Source: Exiguobacterium sp. s124
GTDB taxonomy: Bacteria; Bacillota; Bacilli; Exiguobacteriales; Exiguobacteriaceae
Reading direction: 5' to 3'
DNA length: 64,000 nucleotides
NCBI RefSeq assembly: GCF_018617485.1
Contig: NZ_JACSKH010000002.1
Location: forward strand, 248,001 to 312,000
The translations under genes were made by a program, and so were the position numbers. The notes under the pieces were generated by a model, which ran no database searches, had not been told where the DNA came from, and saw only the letters and a list, made by a program, of their open reading frames with translations. Each line of letters opens with the position of its first letter. Within the stretch, counting starts at the first letter, position 1. Positions 40,527 to 49,067 of this stretch are shown here, one piece after another.

Positions 40527-42988
40527 GTAAAAAAATCGTAATCGTCGGTGGAGTAGCAGGTGGTGCATCTGCAGCAGCACGTCTTCGTCGTTTAAATGAA
40601 GAAAATGAAATTGTCATGTTTGACCGTGGAGAATATATTTCATTTGCGAACTGTGGTCTTCCATACTATATCGGGGACGTCATCCAAGACCGTCAAAAAC
40701 TCCTTGTTCAAACGGTTGAAGGGATGAACAAACGTTTCCAACTCGATATCCGCAATTTGACGGAAGTCGTTAAAATCAACCGTGACGAGAAAACGGTAAC
40801 GGTGAAACACGTCCAAACAGGCGAAACGTATGATGAGTCATATGATGTCCTCATCCTTTCACCGGGAGCGAAACCGATTCGTCCAAACATCCCTGGAATC
40901 GACGAAGCAGAAGACATCTTCACGCTTCGCAACATTCCAGATACAGATAAAATCCGTGGCTATGTCGATGACAAAGCACCAAAACACGCGACTGTAATCG
41001 GTGGGGGCTTCATCGGGATTGAGATGGCAGAAAACCTACGTGAGCGTGGCGTTGACGTTACACTCGTCGAGATGGCAGACCAAGTCATGACGCCGCTCGA
41101 CCGCGAGATGGTCGCGCCGATTCATGAACACATGCGTCTTCACGGTGTCGAGCTTCAATTGTCTGATGGTGTTTCTTCATTCTCTGAAAAAGGGAAGAAA
41201 GTTCATTTGACGAGCGGTCGTGTCATCGATACAGATATGGTCATCATGTCGATCGGGGTTACGCCGGAGTCAACGATTGCCCGTGAAGCAGGCCTTGAAA
41301 CAGGTACGCGCGGTGCGATTCGTGTAAATGAAAAAATGATGACATCTGACCCGTCGATTTACGCGATTGGAGATGCGGTCGAAGTGCTCGATTACGTCTT
41401 CCAAGAACCAACCGTCGTCCCACTCGCATGGCCGGCAAACCGTCAAGGTCGTCTCGTTGCCGATATCATTAACGGCCGTGACGTGAAATATAACGGAACG
41501 ATGGGAACAGGAATCGCGAAAGTGTTTGATATGACGGTCGCATCGACTGGTTGGAACGAGAAACGCTTAAAAGCAGCCGGTAAGACGTATGAAGCCGTTC
41601 ACGTGCATCCAGGTTCGCACGCCGGATACTATCCAGGATCGACGCCAGTATCGCTCAAACTCTTATTCCACCCGACAACTGGTGAGATTTACGGTGCACA
41701 AGGTGTCGGTATCAACGGTGTCGACAAGCGAATCGACGTCATTGCGACAGCGATGAAGGGCGGTTTGACGGTCCTTGATCTTCCTGACCTCGAACTCAGT
41801 TACGCACCACCGTTCAGCTCGGCGAAAGATCCGGTCAACATGATTGGATACGTCGCCTCTAACGTCGTACTCGGTGATAATGAAGTCGTGCATTGGGATG
41901 AAATCGATGAGCTCGTGAAAAATGGGGCGACGCTACTTGACGTCCGTGACGAATCAGAACATGAACTTGGGAAGATTCCAGGATCAATCAACGTCCCACT
42001 CAACTCATTACGTGAAAACTTAGACAACTATGACCGTGGCGAAACGATTTATGTGACGTGCCAAGTCGGTCTTCGTGGATATCTCGCATCACGCATCTTG
42101 CGTCAAAACGGCTTCAAGGTGAAAAACTTGAGCGGTGGCTATAAAACATGGTCACAAATCAATCGTGATTTCGAGGCGCTTGAAGAAGCGAACACATCAA
42201 ATGAAACAGCGGCTACCGTTGTAGAGGAGGAGCCAACACAAATGACGAACGCACCAATCGGTGAAGCGGTCATGTTAGACACATGTGGTCTACAATGCCC
42301 GGGACCAATTTTAGAAGTGAATAAAAAAGTCGCAGAACTCGGAGAAGGCGAAACACTCCGTGTACTCGCAAGTGACCCAGGGTTCTTTGCCGATATCGAA
42401 GCATGGGCGAAGAAGACAGGTAACAAACTTGTCTCGAAACAATTCGTCAATGGACGAGTCGAAGCCATCCTTCAAAAAGGACAAGGACCAGCTGCACCAC
42501 AGGCAGGCGCTCCAGCAGGAGACGGCGCGTCAATGGTCGTCTTCAGTGGTGACCTCGACCGTGCGCTCGCATCTCTCATCATTGCGCAAGGCGCTGCAGC
42601 GATGGGGAAAGAAGTAACGATGTTCTTCACATTCTGGGGACTTAATGTCATCCGCAAGCCGGACGCACCTGAAGTGAAGAAACAAGGTCTTGAGAAAATG
42701 TTCGGCATGATGATGCCAGGGCATGCTGGCGAACTTCCACTCTCGAACATGAACTTCGGTGGTGTCGGCCAAAAAATGATGAAGAAAGTCATGAGTGACA
42801 AGAACGTTCCTTCTGTTGAAGAAATGATCAAGTCAGCTCAAGAGGCAGGCGTGAAGATGGTAGCCTGCACGATGTCGATGGATGTCATGGGTATCAAAGA
42901 AGAAGAGTTGATTGAAGGTGTCGACCTTGGTGGCGTTGCGGCGTATCTCGGCGCAGCAGAGGGCGGTAACTTAAACCTCTTTATCTAA
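40523..42988 (+). CDS. CoA-disulfide/CoA-persulfide reductase with rhodanese, TusA and DsrE domains
   Basis: A fused enzyme of 821 residues. Residues about 1-445 are an FAD/NAD(P)H CoA-disulfide reductase with GGVAGGASAA and the single active Cys44 in FANCGLPYY. A rhodanese domain (about 465-550) has CQVGLRG as its Cys loop. A TusA domain (about 575-645) has DTCGLQCPGP. A DsrE-like domain (about 665-821) starts VVFSGDLDRA and has a Cys in ACTMSMD near the end. Related CoADR-rhodanese fusions reduce CoA persulfide. Under CstR control the chain of Cys domains probably channels sulfane sulfur. AGAGGAGG upstream fixes ATG 40523. Confidence 0.92.
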   Translation: MSKKIVIVGGVAGGASAAARLRRLNEENEIVMFDRGEYISFANCGLPYYIGDVIQDRQKLLVQTVEGMNKRFQLDIRNLTEVVKINRDEKTVTVKHVQTGETYDESYDVLILSPGAKPIRPNIPGIDEAEDIFTLRNIPDTDKIRGYVDDKAPKHATVIGGGFIGIEMAENLRERGVDVTLVEMADQVMTPLDREMVAPIHEHMRLHGVELQLSDGVSSFSEKGKKVHLTSGRVIDTDMVIMSIGVTPESTIAREAGLETGTRGAIRVNEKMMTSDPSIYAIGDAVEVLDYVFQEPTVVPLAWPANRQGRLVADIINGRDVKYNGTMGTGIAKVFDMTVASTGWNEKRLKAAGKTYEAVHVHPGSHAGYYPGSTPVSLKLLFHPTTGEIYGAQGVGINGVDKRIDVIATAMKGGLTVLDLPDLELSYAPPFSSAKDPVNMIGYVASNVVLGDNEVVHWDEIDELVKNGATLLDVRDESEHELGKIPGSINVPLNSLRENLDNYDRGETIYVTCQVGLRGYLASRILRQNGFKVKNLSGGYKTWSQINRDFEALEEANTSNETAATVVEEEPTQMTNAPIGEAVMLDTCGLQCPGPILEVNKKVAELGEGETLRVLASDPGFFADIEAWAKKTGNKLVSKQFVNGRVEAILQKGQGPAAPQAGAPAGDGASMVVFSGDLDRALASLIIAQGAAAMGKEVTMFFTFWGLNVIRKPDAPEVKKQGLEKMFGMMMPGHAGELPLSNMNFGGVGQKMMKKVMSDKNVPSVEEMIKSAQEAGVKMVACTMSMDVMGIKEEELIEGVDLGGVAAYLGAAEGGNLNLFI

Positions 42989-43000
42989 ATAGACTAGGTG

Positions 43001-43039
43001 ATGGATCGGGTTGCGTTGAGCAATTCCGATCCATTTTTT
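43001..43039 (+). terminator. Intrinsic terminator of the sulfur operon
   Basis: ATGGATCGG pairs with CCGATCCAT, followed by TTTTTT. Confidence 0.88.
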
Positions 43040-43094
43040 GTTTGTAGGGTTGAATCGAATGAATGACCCGCCTATTCAAAAAAACGAATTAATA

Positions 43095-43123
43095 TTGCAA
43101 TTTTCGTATAATTTACCTATAAT
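43095..43123 (+). promoter_or_regulatory. Sigma-A promoter of the AgcS symporter gene
   Basis: TTGCAA at 43095-43100, 17-base spacer, perfect TATAAT at 43118-43123. Confidence 0.8.
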
Positions 43124-43126
43124 TCT

Positions 43127-43153
43127 AGTCATGTTAAAAAAGTTGACATGACT
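43127..43153. promoter_or_regulatory. Dyad at the AgcS transcription start
   Basis: AGTCATGT (43127-43134) and ACATGACT (43146-43153) form a perfect 8-bp inverted repeat with 11 A/T-rich bases between, then five T's. The expected transcription start is near 43130, so part of the left arm would not be transcribed; an operator is more likely than an attenuator. Confidence 0.5.
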
Positions 43154-43190
43154 TTTTCTGTTGAGATTTTTAGAATGATGGAGGATTAGT

Positions 43191-44636
43191 ATGGAGAAAT
43201 TTGTAGAGAATCTTGTTTCACAGGCGAACGATTTGTTATGGTCGCAAGTGCTCATCGTTGTTCTTGTCGCATTAGGTCTTTATTTCACAGTCCGTATGGG
43301 CTTCGTTCAGTTCCGCATGATTCCTGAAATGTTCCGCCTTTTGTTCAAAGAAGGCACAGCACGTGAAAAAGGCCAAGTGTCTTCGTTCCAAGCGTTCGCA
43401 ATCGGAACGGCAGCACGTGTCGGAACAGGAAACATTGCCGGTGTGGCGACAGCGATTGCGCTAGGTGGCCCAGGGGCAGTTTTTTGGATGTGGCTCATCG
43501 CCTTAATCGGAGCGGCGTCTGCATTTGTCGAGAGTACATTGGCACAAGTGTATAAAATCCGTGACGGACGCACATGGCGCGGAGGTCCGGCTTACTATAT
43601 GGAGCGTGCGCTCGGTCAACGTTGGCTCGGTGTCTTGTTCGCGATTTTAATCACGTTCTCATTCGGATTCGCGTTCAACTCTGTTCAGTCGAACACGATT
43701 TCACTTTCTGTGAGTAACCAGTTCGGTATCAGCACGACAGTCGTGGGGATTGTCCTCGCAATCATTACGGCAGTTGTCGTATTCGGTGGTATTCAATCCA
43801 TCGCGCTATTGTCGAGTATTATCGTTCCAGTCATGGCGGGTGGCTACATTTTACTCGCGATTTGGATTATGGTGACAAACGTATCCCTCTTACCAGACGT
43901 CTTCAGCCTCATCTTCTCAGAAGGAGTTCTTGGAATTGAGCAACTCTTCGGCGGTGCGATTGGTGCGATGGTGCTCCAGGGGATCCGTCGCGGTCTCTTC
44001 TCGAACGAAGCAGGGATGGGTTCTGCGCCGAACGCCGCTGCGACAGCGGAAGTGTCACACCCTGTCAAACAAGGGTTGATCCAATCGTTCAGTGTCTTTG
44101 TCGATACATTACTCGTATGTACGTCGACAGCGATGATCATCTTAATCTCAGGTGTAGCGGGTTCAGAATCGTTCGCTGGTGTCGAATTGACACAAGCTGC
44201 GTTGACAGCGGAAGTCGGTTCAGTAGCAACATCGTTCTTAACGATTGCGATCTTCTTATTCGCTTTCAGTTCGATTCTTGGAAACTACTACTACGGCGAG
44301 ACGAACATTCAGTTCATCTCGGATAAAAAAATCTACGTTACGCTCTATCGCATCGGTGTCGTCGGGATGGTCTTGTTCGGAGCGGTCCGCTCTGCAGGTC
44401 TCGTCTGGTCGATTGCTGACGTGTTCATGGGGCTCATGGCGCTCGTCAACTTGTATGCGATCTTCCGTTTGGCGAAAGTGGCTCGAGCGGTCCTTGATGA
44501 CTACTTGGCACAGCGACGCGAAGGAGAAGACCCGGTCTTCTATGTGGATTCGGTCGAAAATCTTCCTGGCCGCGAATATATCGAGGCTTGGGAGAGCGAA
44601 ACAGAAGAACAGCAAACAGGAACAGGTCGTTCTTAA
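43191..44636 (+). CDS. Alanine (or glycine):cation symporter, AgcS family
   Basis: Sodium- or proton-coupled amino acid symporter of 481 residues with about eleven membrane segments. AgcS marks: GTAARVGTGNIAGVATAIALGGPGAVFWMW near residues 65-95 (broken-helix substrate site), GGPAYYMERALG near 128 and RGLFSNEAGMGSAPNAAA near 265. In Bacillus the AlsT/AgcS proteins take up alanine, glycine or glutamine; with ald and alr in this window alanine is plausible. GGAGG upstream supports the start. The promoter carries a dyad at its start site. Single gene. Confidence 0.93.
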   Translation: MEKFVENLVSQANDLLWSQVLIVVLVALGLYFTVRMGFVQFRMIPEMFRLLFKEGTAREKGQVSSFQAFAIGTAARVGTGNIAGVATAIALGGPGAVFWMWLIALIGAASAFVESTLAQVYKIRDGRTWRGGPAYYMERALGQRWLGVLFAILITFSFGFAFNSVQSNTISLSVSNQFGISTTVVGIVLAIITAVVVFGGIQSIALLSSIIVPVMAGGYILLAIWIMVTNVSLLPDVFSLIFSEGVLGIEQLFGGAIGAMVLQGIRRGLFSNEAGMGSAPNAAATAEVSHPVKQGLIQSFSVFVDTLLVCTSTAMIILISGVAGSESFAGVELTQAALTAEVGSVATSFLTIAIFLFAFSSILGNYYYGETNIQFISDKKIYVTLYRIGVVGMVLFGAVRSAGLVWSIADVFMGLMALVNLYAIFRLAKVARAVLDDYLAQRREGEDPVFYVDSVENLPGREYIEAWESETEEQQTGTGRS

Positions 44637-44643
44637 TGAATCG

Positions 44644-44676
44644 AACCGTCTACGAATTTTCGTAGGCGGTTTTTTA
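44644..44676 (+). terminator. Intrinsic terminator
   Basis: AACCGTCTACGA pairs with TCGTAGGCGGTT (one G-U), followed by TTTTTA. Confidence 0.9.
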
Positions 44677-44721
44677 ATGTTTATAAGACGGGTAATGTCA
44701 TAAAAAAGGGGGCGTTCATGT

Positions 44722-45177
44722 ATGGAGACGACGCACTATGTACGTGTTTCCCCAGAAGTATGGGTATCGTTCGAACAAGATCCGGAGATGATTTTAGACT
44801 GGTTGATTCATATGCATGAGCAATACCGTGACCGGGACGACACGTTAACGCTCCCGAATGTCGAATCGTTTCAACGCGTACTCAGTCAAATCGAAGTGTA
44901 TATCGATGGGGCTGATACGTACAATATGGAAATGGCACTCGTCGGCGAGGAGTTGATCGTGAATGAAGCGCAGGCGGTCGTGGTCGGGATTTTGACCCCG
45001 CAGTTGCTTCATATCGTCAAAGACACACTACACGCGTTCGGACGGGACGATGTGAAAGATATGGCGCTCGTACCGAGAGATGAGTTCGAGACGATTTGGG
45101 AAGACTGGACAAGATTGCAACAGTTTTGTGAGACGGCCGCGTCTCAAGAAGAGCTTGTCTTAATTTATTATGAATAA
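44722..45177 (+). CDS. Hypothetical acidic protein
   Basis: A 151-residue soluble, strongly acidic protein with no family I can name. It has an N-terminal strand (HYVRVSPEVWVSF), helices around WLIHMHEQYRD and LLHIVKDTLHAF, and no cysteine cluster or catalytic motif. AAGGGGG 9 bases upstream supports the start. The next gene begins 51 bp downstream and could be co-transcribed. The overall pattern loosely recalls YfbM/DUF1877 proteins but the key blocks are not there. Confidence 0.6.
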   Translation: METTHYVRVSPEVWVSFEQDPEMILDWLIHMHEQYRDRDDTLTLPNVESFQRVLSQIEVYIDGADTYNMEMALVGEELIVNEAQAVVVGILTPQLLHIVKDTLHAFGRDDVKDMALVPRDEFETIWEDWTRLQQFCETAASQEELVLIYYE

Positions 45178-45228
45178 GTTGAATCCATATGATATACTGT
45201 AAAAAAATGGTATAAAGAGGATTCATTC

Positions 45229-45675
45229 ATGGACGTGCTCGGTACACTCATCTGGATCGGCATTCTGATTAATCCGTTTCTTGCGTATCAAACGAAGAAT
45301 GTATCACTCTATCGCATCACGCTCATCTCATTCACCGTATTCTTGGCGATATGGGGATATGGGGTGACGGGAAGTGTGGTCGTACCCTTCTTTGAGACAG
45401 CGTGGAATGTCCTGTTGATTGCTTACGTTGGGCTTTTATTATTGAATAGTTACTTCGTCAGCAAACGGCTCGTTCCGCAGATGACATGGTTTCGTTTTGG
45501 TCTATTCGGACTGATTGGAGTCGGTTTCAGTCAAGTGTGGTTCGGACTGAGCACGGGCAAGTGGGGATGGTCATCCTTCATGAATGGAGATGTATGGATG
45601 ATGGGTGTGATCGTATCACTACTGCTCCTTCTTATCGTGACGATGAAGACGCTGGACCGTCGGATTGAGGTATAA
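45229..45675 (+). CDS. Hypothetical multi-pass membrane protein
   Basis: A 148-residue membrane protein with about five hydrophobic segments (about 2-16, 26-48, 52-75, 85-105, 118-142). No conserved motif that I recognise. AGAGGA before the ATG, and a perfect bidirectional terminator follows. It may be in operon with the preceding acidic protein. Confidence 0.6.
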   Translation: MDVLGTLIWIGILINPFLAYQTKNVSLYRITLISFTVFLAIWGYGVTGSVVVPFFETAWNVLLIAYVGLLLLNSYFVSKRLVPQMTWFRFGLFGLIGVGFSQVWFGLSTGKWGWSSFMNGDVWMMGVIVSLLLLLIVTMKTLDRRIEV

Positions 45676-45676
45676 A

Positions 45677-45712
45677 AAAATCCCGAAACGAATGAGTTCG
45701 TTTCGGGATTTT
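45677..45712. terminator. Bidirectional intrinsic terminator
   Basis: A perfect 16-bp stem (45677-45692 with 45697-45712) between convergent genes, with A- and T-runs at the two ends. Confidence 0.95.
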
Positions 45713-45714
45713 AA

Positions 45715-46719
45715 TTATTTCAAAGCTGTCTCGAGTGCCTTGACGTTTTCGCGCATCAAGTCGAAATAGCTCTTGTCCATCTGTTCTTTTGTGACAGATT
45801 CTAAGTTGTAGATTGTCACGCTTTCTGCGCCGATTTCTTGTTTCACGACTTCGGCCACTTTCGGCGTGACTGTATCTTCAAAAGCGATATAGTTCAAGTC
45901 GTGGAGACGAGCCTCTTCAATGATTCGTTTCAGGGCTTGTTGTGACGGCTCTTCAGAAGGTGTGAGTCCGGCAATCGGCAATTGCTCGAAACCATATCGT
46001 TCACCCAAATAGCCATATGCTGCGTGTGTGACGAGCAACTCTGACTTCGAACCATTTTCAACTGCTGATTTTAATTCCGCGTCGAGGGCGTTCGCCTCAT
46101 CTTTAAATGCACTCAACCGCTCAGCGAACTCGTCTTTATAGTCCGGTGCTTCTTCACTGAAAGCTGCTTCTACCGCTTCTGCCATCGATACAGCATTCAT
46201 CGGGTCGAGCCAGACGTGTGGATCGTATTGTCCGTGGTCATGACCATCTTCTTCATGAGCATGCTCGTCTTCAGAATGTCCTTCTTCTTCGTGAGCATGT
46301 TCATCCTCGGAATGACCATCCTCTTCATGGACATGGACCGTATCAGTGGCATCGAGTAACGTCACGTCCTCAGCTGTTTTGACGAAAGCGACGTTCTGTC
46401 CTTCTAAGCTCTTCTCCATCGATTCCACGTAAGGTTCGAGGTCATGACCGATTGTCAAAAAGAGATCTGCTTCTGCAATTTGAGTCATTTGCTTCGAAGT
46501 GGGCTCGTATGTGTGCGGGTCTGCTCCGGGTGGGATGACCATTTCCACGTTGACACGGTCACCACCAATCTCCTCCGCCATTGACTTCAAGGCAAAAGTT
46601 GAAGCGTAGACGGTCAGTTGATCATCTGTCGATTCTGTTGCGTTATCTCCCTCAATGTTGCCGCAAGCTCCAAGTAAAAGCGTGCCGGCCGCGACAGCAC
46701 CTAGCCAAGTCTTCTTCAT
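45715..46719 (-). CDS. znuA: Zinc ABC transporter substrate-binding lipoprotein
   Basis: Captures Zn2+ outside the membrane for an ABC importer. 334 residues with signal peptide and lipobox LLLGAC (Cys near residue 19). Metal ligands expected for the A-1 cluster: His in DPHTYEPT, His in PHVWLDP, His in VTHAAYGY and the acidic residue in FEDTVTPK. A long His/Glu/Asp-rich loop before the second ligand contains two tandem copies of GHSEDEHAHEE. A Zur box and promoter lie upstream. The permease and ATPase genes are not adjacent, so it is a solitary component. ATG 46719 is preferred to TTG 46740. Confidence 0.93.
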   Translation of the reverse strand: MKKTWLGAVAAGTLLLGACGNIEGDNATESTDDQLTVYASTFALKSMAEEIGGDRVNVEMVIPPGADPHTYEPTSKQMTQIAEADLFLTIGHDLEPYVESMEKSLEGQNVAFVKTAEDVTLLDATDTVHVHEEDGHSEDEHAHEEEGHSEDEHAHEEDGHDHGQYDPHVWLDPMNAVSMAEAVEAAFSEEAPDYKDEFAERLSAFKDEANALDAELKSAVENGSKSELLVTHAAYGYLGERYGFEQLPIAGLTPSEEPSQQALKRIIEEARLHDLNYIAFEDTVTPKVAEVVKQEIGAESVTIYNLESVTKEQMDKSYFDLMRENVKALETALK

Positions 46720-46754
46720 CTTCCATCGTCCACCTTCCAAGTTATCTGAATATT

Positions 46755-46775
46755 AAATCGTAACTGTTACGTTTT
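46755..46775 (-). promoter_or_regulatory. Zur box
   Basis: AAATCGTAAC then TGTTACGTTTT matches the Bacillus Zur operator (AAATCGTAAT N ATTACGATTT) at most positions. It lies about 10-30 bases after the likely znuA transcription start. Confidence 0.82.
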
Positions 46776-46790
46776 GTGACTGCGAGTAAT

Positions 46791-46819
46791 ATTATAGTGT
46801 GACCTTCGGAGCACGTCAA
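46791..46819 (-). promoter_or_regulatory. Sigma-A promoter of znuA
   Basis: Minus strand: TTGACG (46819-46814), 17-base spacer, perfect TATAAT (46796-46791). Confidence 0.8.
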
Positions 46820-46892
46820 GTCCGACTTCTGATGGATAGATTTTTGAAAAAAGCGGGAATATGATTAAAAAAAGGAACGAGGAGTGGATTGT

Positions 46893-47828
46893 ATGAGAAA
46901 GGAGACTGCTTGGTTTGTCGGGGGTGCGGCGTTAGCCGCGGCAACGGCAGCCGGGGCTAGCGTGTGGAATCAGTACGGGTCACTTGTCAGATGGCAAGAG
47001 CCTGAATTGCCGATTCGACCGACAACACGCCGGCGCCACACGTACACGTATAAGATTGTCAATGATCGTCCGCTCCAATTTGATTTATATCTCCCACCAG
47101 GAGAGGGGCCGTTCCCAGTCGCGGTCTATGCACATGGGGGAGCATTTGTCAGAGGGAGCCGCGGCATGGTTACACTGTTCCATCCGTTACTCGATCACTT
47201 TTTGGGGAAAGGGATCGCCGTTGTCAGTATCGATTATCGCTTGTTTGAGGACGGGGTATATTTCCCTGATAATATTATCGATGTCTCGGATGCACTTAGC
47301 TATTTAAAGCAGCATGAATCATTGCTGACACTTGATACAAGTCAGTTACTCGTGTGGGGCGATTCTGCTGGAGCGGCTTTGATGCTCGCGACCGCGCTCG
47401 ATCGCCATAAACAATTTGTAGGCGAACTCGGGGCTGACCTTCCAATCATCAAAGGGGTCATCGCCTTGTATCCACCGACGAACTTTTTACTGTTCAAATT
47501 TATTCAAACATGGCTGGCTCATCTGAAATTTTATGAAGGAAGCCGTGAGGAGTGGCGTGAACTGATGGTGAAATGCTCACCAGTCTCCCATCTATATGCC
47601 GATGCCCCTCCGATTCTATTGTTACATGGAAAGAAAGACCCGATTGTGCCGTTCGGCCAAGCGCTTCACTTCGTTGAACATGCGAGTGATGTCGGCGCGA
47701 ACGTTCAGCTCATCTCATTTCCAAATGGGACACATTCGCTTGCGAGTTTCCTTCAATCAGACAACCCGATCAAAGAAGAACAATTGATGGCGCGCATCAA
47801 CCGTTTTATTGACGAATGCTTTGTCTGA
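46893..47828 (+). CDS. Membrane-tethered alpha/beta hydrolase (esterase)
   Basis: A 311-residue predicted esterase. Oxyanion motif AHGGAF near residue 80, nucleophile elbow WGDSAGAA near 156, acid Asp in GKKDPIVPF and His in NGTHSLASF. Residues about 5-25 are Ala/Gly-rich and hydrophobic after MRKE, suggesting a signal anchor. It resembles the hydrolase at 1211 in plan (anchor, HGG, GDSxG), so the two may be paralogues. ATG 46893 has GAGGAG upstream; an in-frame GTG at 46884 abuts it. Substrate unknown. Confidence 0.82.
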   Translation: MRKETAWFVGGAALAAATAAGASVWNQYGSLVRWQEPELPIRPTTRRRHTYTYKIVNDRPLQFDLYLPPGEGPFPVAVYAHGGAFVRGSRGMVTLFHPLLDHFLGKGIAVVSIDYRLFEDGVYFPDNIIDVSDALSYLKQHESLLTLDTSQLLVWGDSAGAALMLATALDRHKQFVGELGADLPIIKGVIALYPPTNFLLFKFIQTWLAHLKFYEGSREEWRELMVKCSPVSHLYADAPPILLLHGKKDPIVPFGQALHFVEHASDVGANVQLISFPNGTHSLASFLQSDNPIKEEQLMARINRFIDECFV

Positions 47829-47891
47829 AGTTGCGATTTTTAGGGAAGATGGTACGATGGGGGATGATTGAAAGAGTAAGGAGTGGAAGTA

Positions 47892-48491
47892 GTGACAGAG
47901 TTATGTTTAGTCAGACACGGTCAAACCGATTGGAATCGTTTAGAAATTATTCAAGGGCGTGAAGACAATCCGTTGAATGCACTCGGACGTCAACAGGCGG
48001 AAGAGAGTGCAGCTTTTTTGGGTCAAGAACAGTGGGATCTCATCATCTCAAGTCCATTAACGCGTGCGGTCCATACAGCACAGGCAATTGCGACAGCGTG
48101 TGGAATCGAGCATGATGCAATTCAATTGGACGAGCGATTTATTGAACGCGAGTTTGGAGCAGCGTCCGGACAACCTGTGAAAGGTATTTATGAGGCGGTG
48201 CAGGCAGATGACGAGCATCGCGTGCCCGGTCTGGAGTCAGAGGATGAGATGCGCGCTCGTGTTTTAGAAGGAATGGAACATTTAGTCACTATGCATCCAG
48301 GAAAGCGCATCATTGTCGTTTGTCATTCACATGCGATTAAAGCGGCGCTCTCGGCGATTGATGATACGTATACGTTCCGTCATGCGATGCGAAACGCCTG
48401 TTCGAACTATATTATCCATCAACATGGCCGTTTTGAGGTGAAGGCGATTAATGTTGCTGACCATATCACCGATCCGGCCATCATGAAATGA
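47892..48491 (+). CDS. Histidine phosphatase family protein (PGM-like)
   Basis: A 199-residue cytosolic phosphatase. The phospho-His motif LVRHGQTDWN is near residue 5, LSxxGxxQA is present as NALGRQQAEE, the catalytic Glu is in FIEREFG near 80 and the second His is in VVCHSHAIK near 145. It acts on phosphomonoesters, though the substrate (sugar phosphate, cobalamin-type, other) is unknown. GTG 47892 has AAGGAG 8 bases upstream. The next gene starts 10 bp later, so the two form an operon. Confidence 0.88.
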   Translation: MTELCLVRHGQTDWNRLEIIQGREDNPLNALGRQQAEESAAFLGQEQWDLIISSPLTRAVHTAQAIATACGIEHDAIQLDERFIEREFGAASGQPVKGIYEAVQADDEHRVPGLESEDEMRARVLEGMEHLVTMHPGKRIIVVCHSHAIKAALSAIDDTYTFRHAMRNACSNYIIHQHGRFEVKAINVADHITDPAIMK

Positions 48492-48501
48492 GGAGAATGT
48501 C

Positions 48502-48978
48502 ATGACGACCTTGCTATGGGTATTCATCATTGCATCATTTGTAGTCGCTTTTGCCGGACTGATTTATCCGGTGATCCCAAGCGTCCTGTTCTTGTTCATC
48601 GGGTACATGATTTACGGATTCGGTTTTTCATTTGAGCCGTTGACGTGGACATTCTGGGTATGGCAATCGGTCTTCCTCATCTTCTTGTTTGTGGTGGACT
48701 ATGTTGTCACCAGAGCCACAGTGGATAAACGAGGTGGTTCAGAACGGGCGAAATGGGGTGCGACGATTGGCTTGATTGCCGGACCATTTATCTTCCCGCT
48801 CGTTGGTGTCCTCATTTTCCCATTCGTCTTCGCATTTCTAGCGGAGTTGACACTCGGAAAGTCGACGCGTGAAGCGTGGAGTATCGGTGTCGGAACAGTC
48901 CTCGCCTTTCTCGGCAGCACGCTGTTGAAAGTAATCGGGATGACGATGATGGTCATCTTGTTCTTGATCTATGTGTGA
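48502..48978 (+). CDS. DUF456 family membrane protein
   Basis: A 158-residue membrane protein with about five hydrophobic segments. DUF456 marks: AGLIYPVIPSVLFLFIGY near residue 18, the DYVVTRATVDKRGGS loop near 67 and the Gly-rich GLIAGPFIFPLVGVL block near 92. Function unknown. AGGAG upstream; follows the phosphatase gene by 10 bp and ends with a terminator. Confidence 0.85.
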   Translation: MTTLLWVFIIASFVVAFAGLIYPVIPSVLFLFIGYMIYGFGFSFEPLTWTFWVWQSVFLIFLFVVDYVVTRATVDKRGGSERAKWGATIGLIAGPFIFPLVGVLIFPFVFAFLAELTLGKSTREAWSIGVGTVLAFLGSTLLKVIGMTMMVILFLIYV

Positions 48979-49006
48979 GGCGGAGTATCTTTCTCCGTCT
49001 TTTTTG
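48979..49006 (+). terminator. Intrinsic terminator
   Basis: GGCGGAG pairs with CTCCGTC (one mismatch) followed by a T-run. Confidence 0.78.
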
Positions 49007-49032
49007 TTTGAAAGGGGAATGGTTTTGGGGAA

Positions 49033-49067
49033 AGAAAAAACAAGGTCATTCGATTACTCGAATGACC
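49033..49067 (-). terminator. Intrinsic terminator of the YwpF-like gene
   Basis: GGTCATTCGA pairs perfectly with TCGAATGACC; T-rich tail on the minus strand. The stop codon lies in the loop. Confidence 0.85.

Noticed and set aside
46250-46330. Short tandem DNA repeat, first taken for a repeat array
   Set aside because: It is in frame and encodes the His-rich loop of znuA; no spacer structure of a CRISPR.
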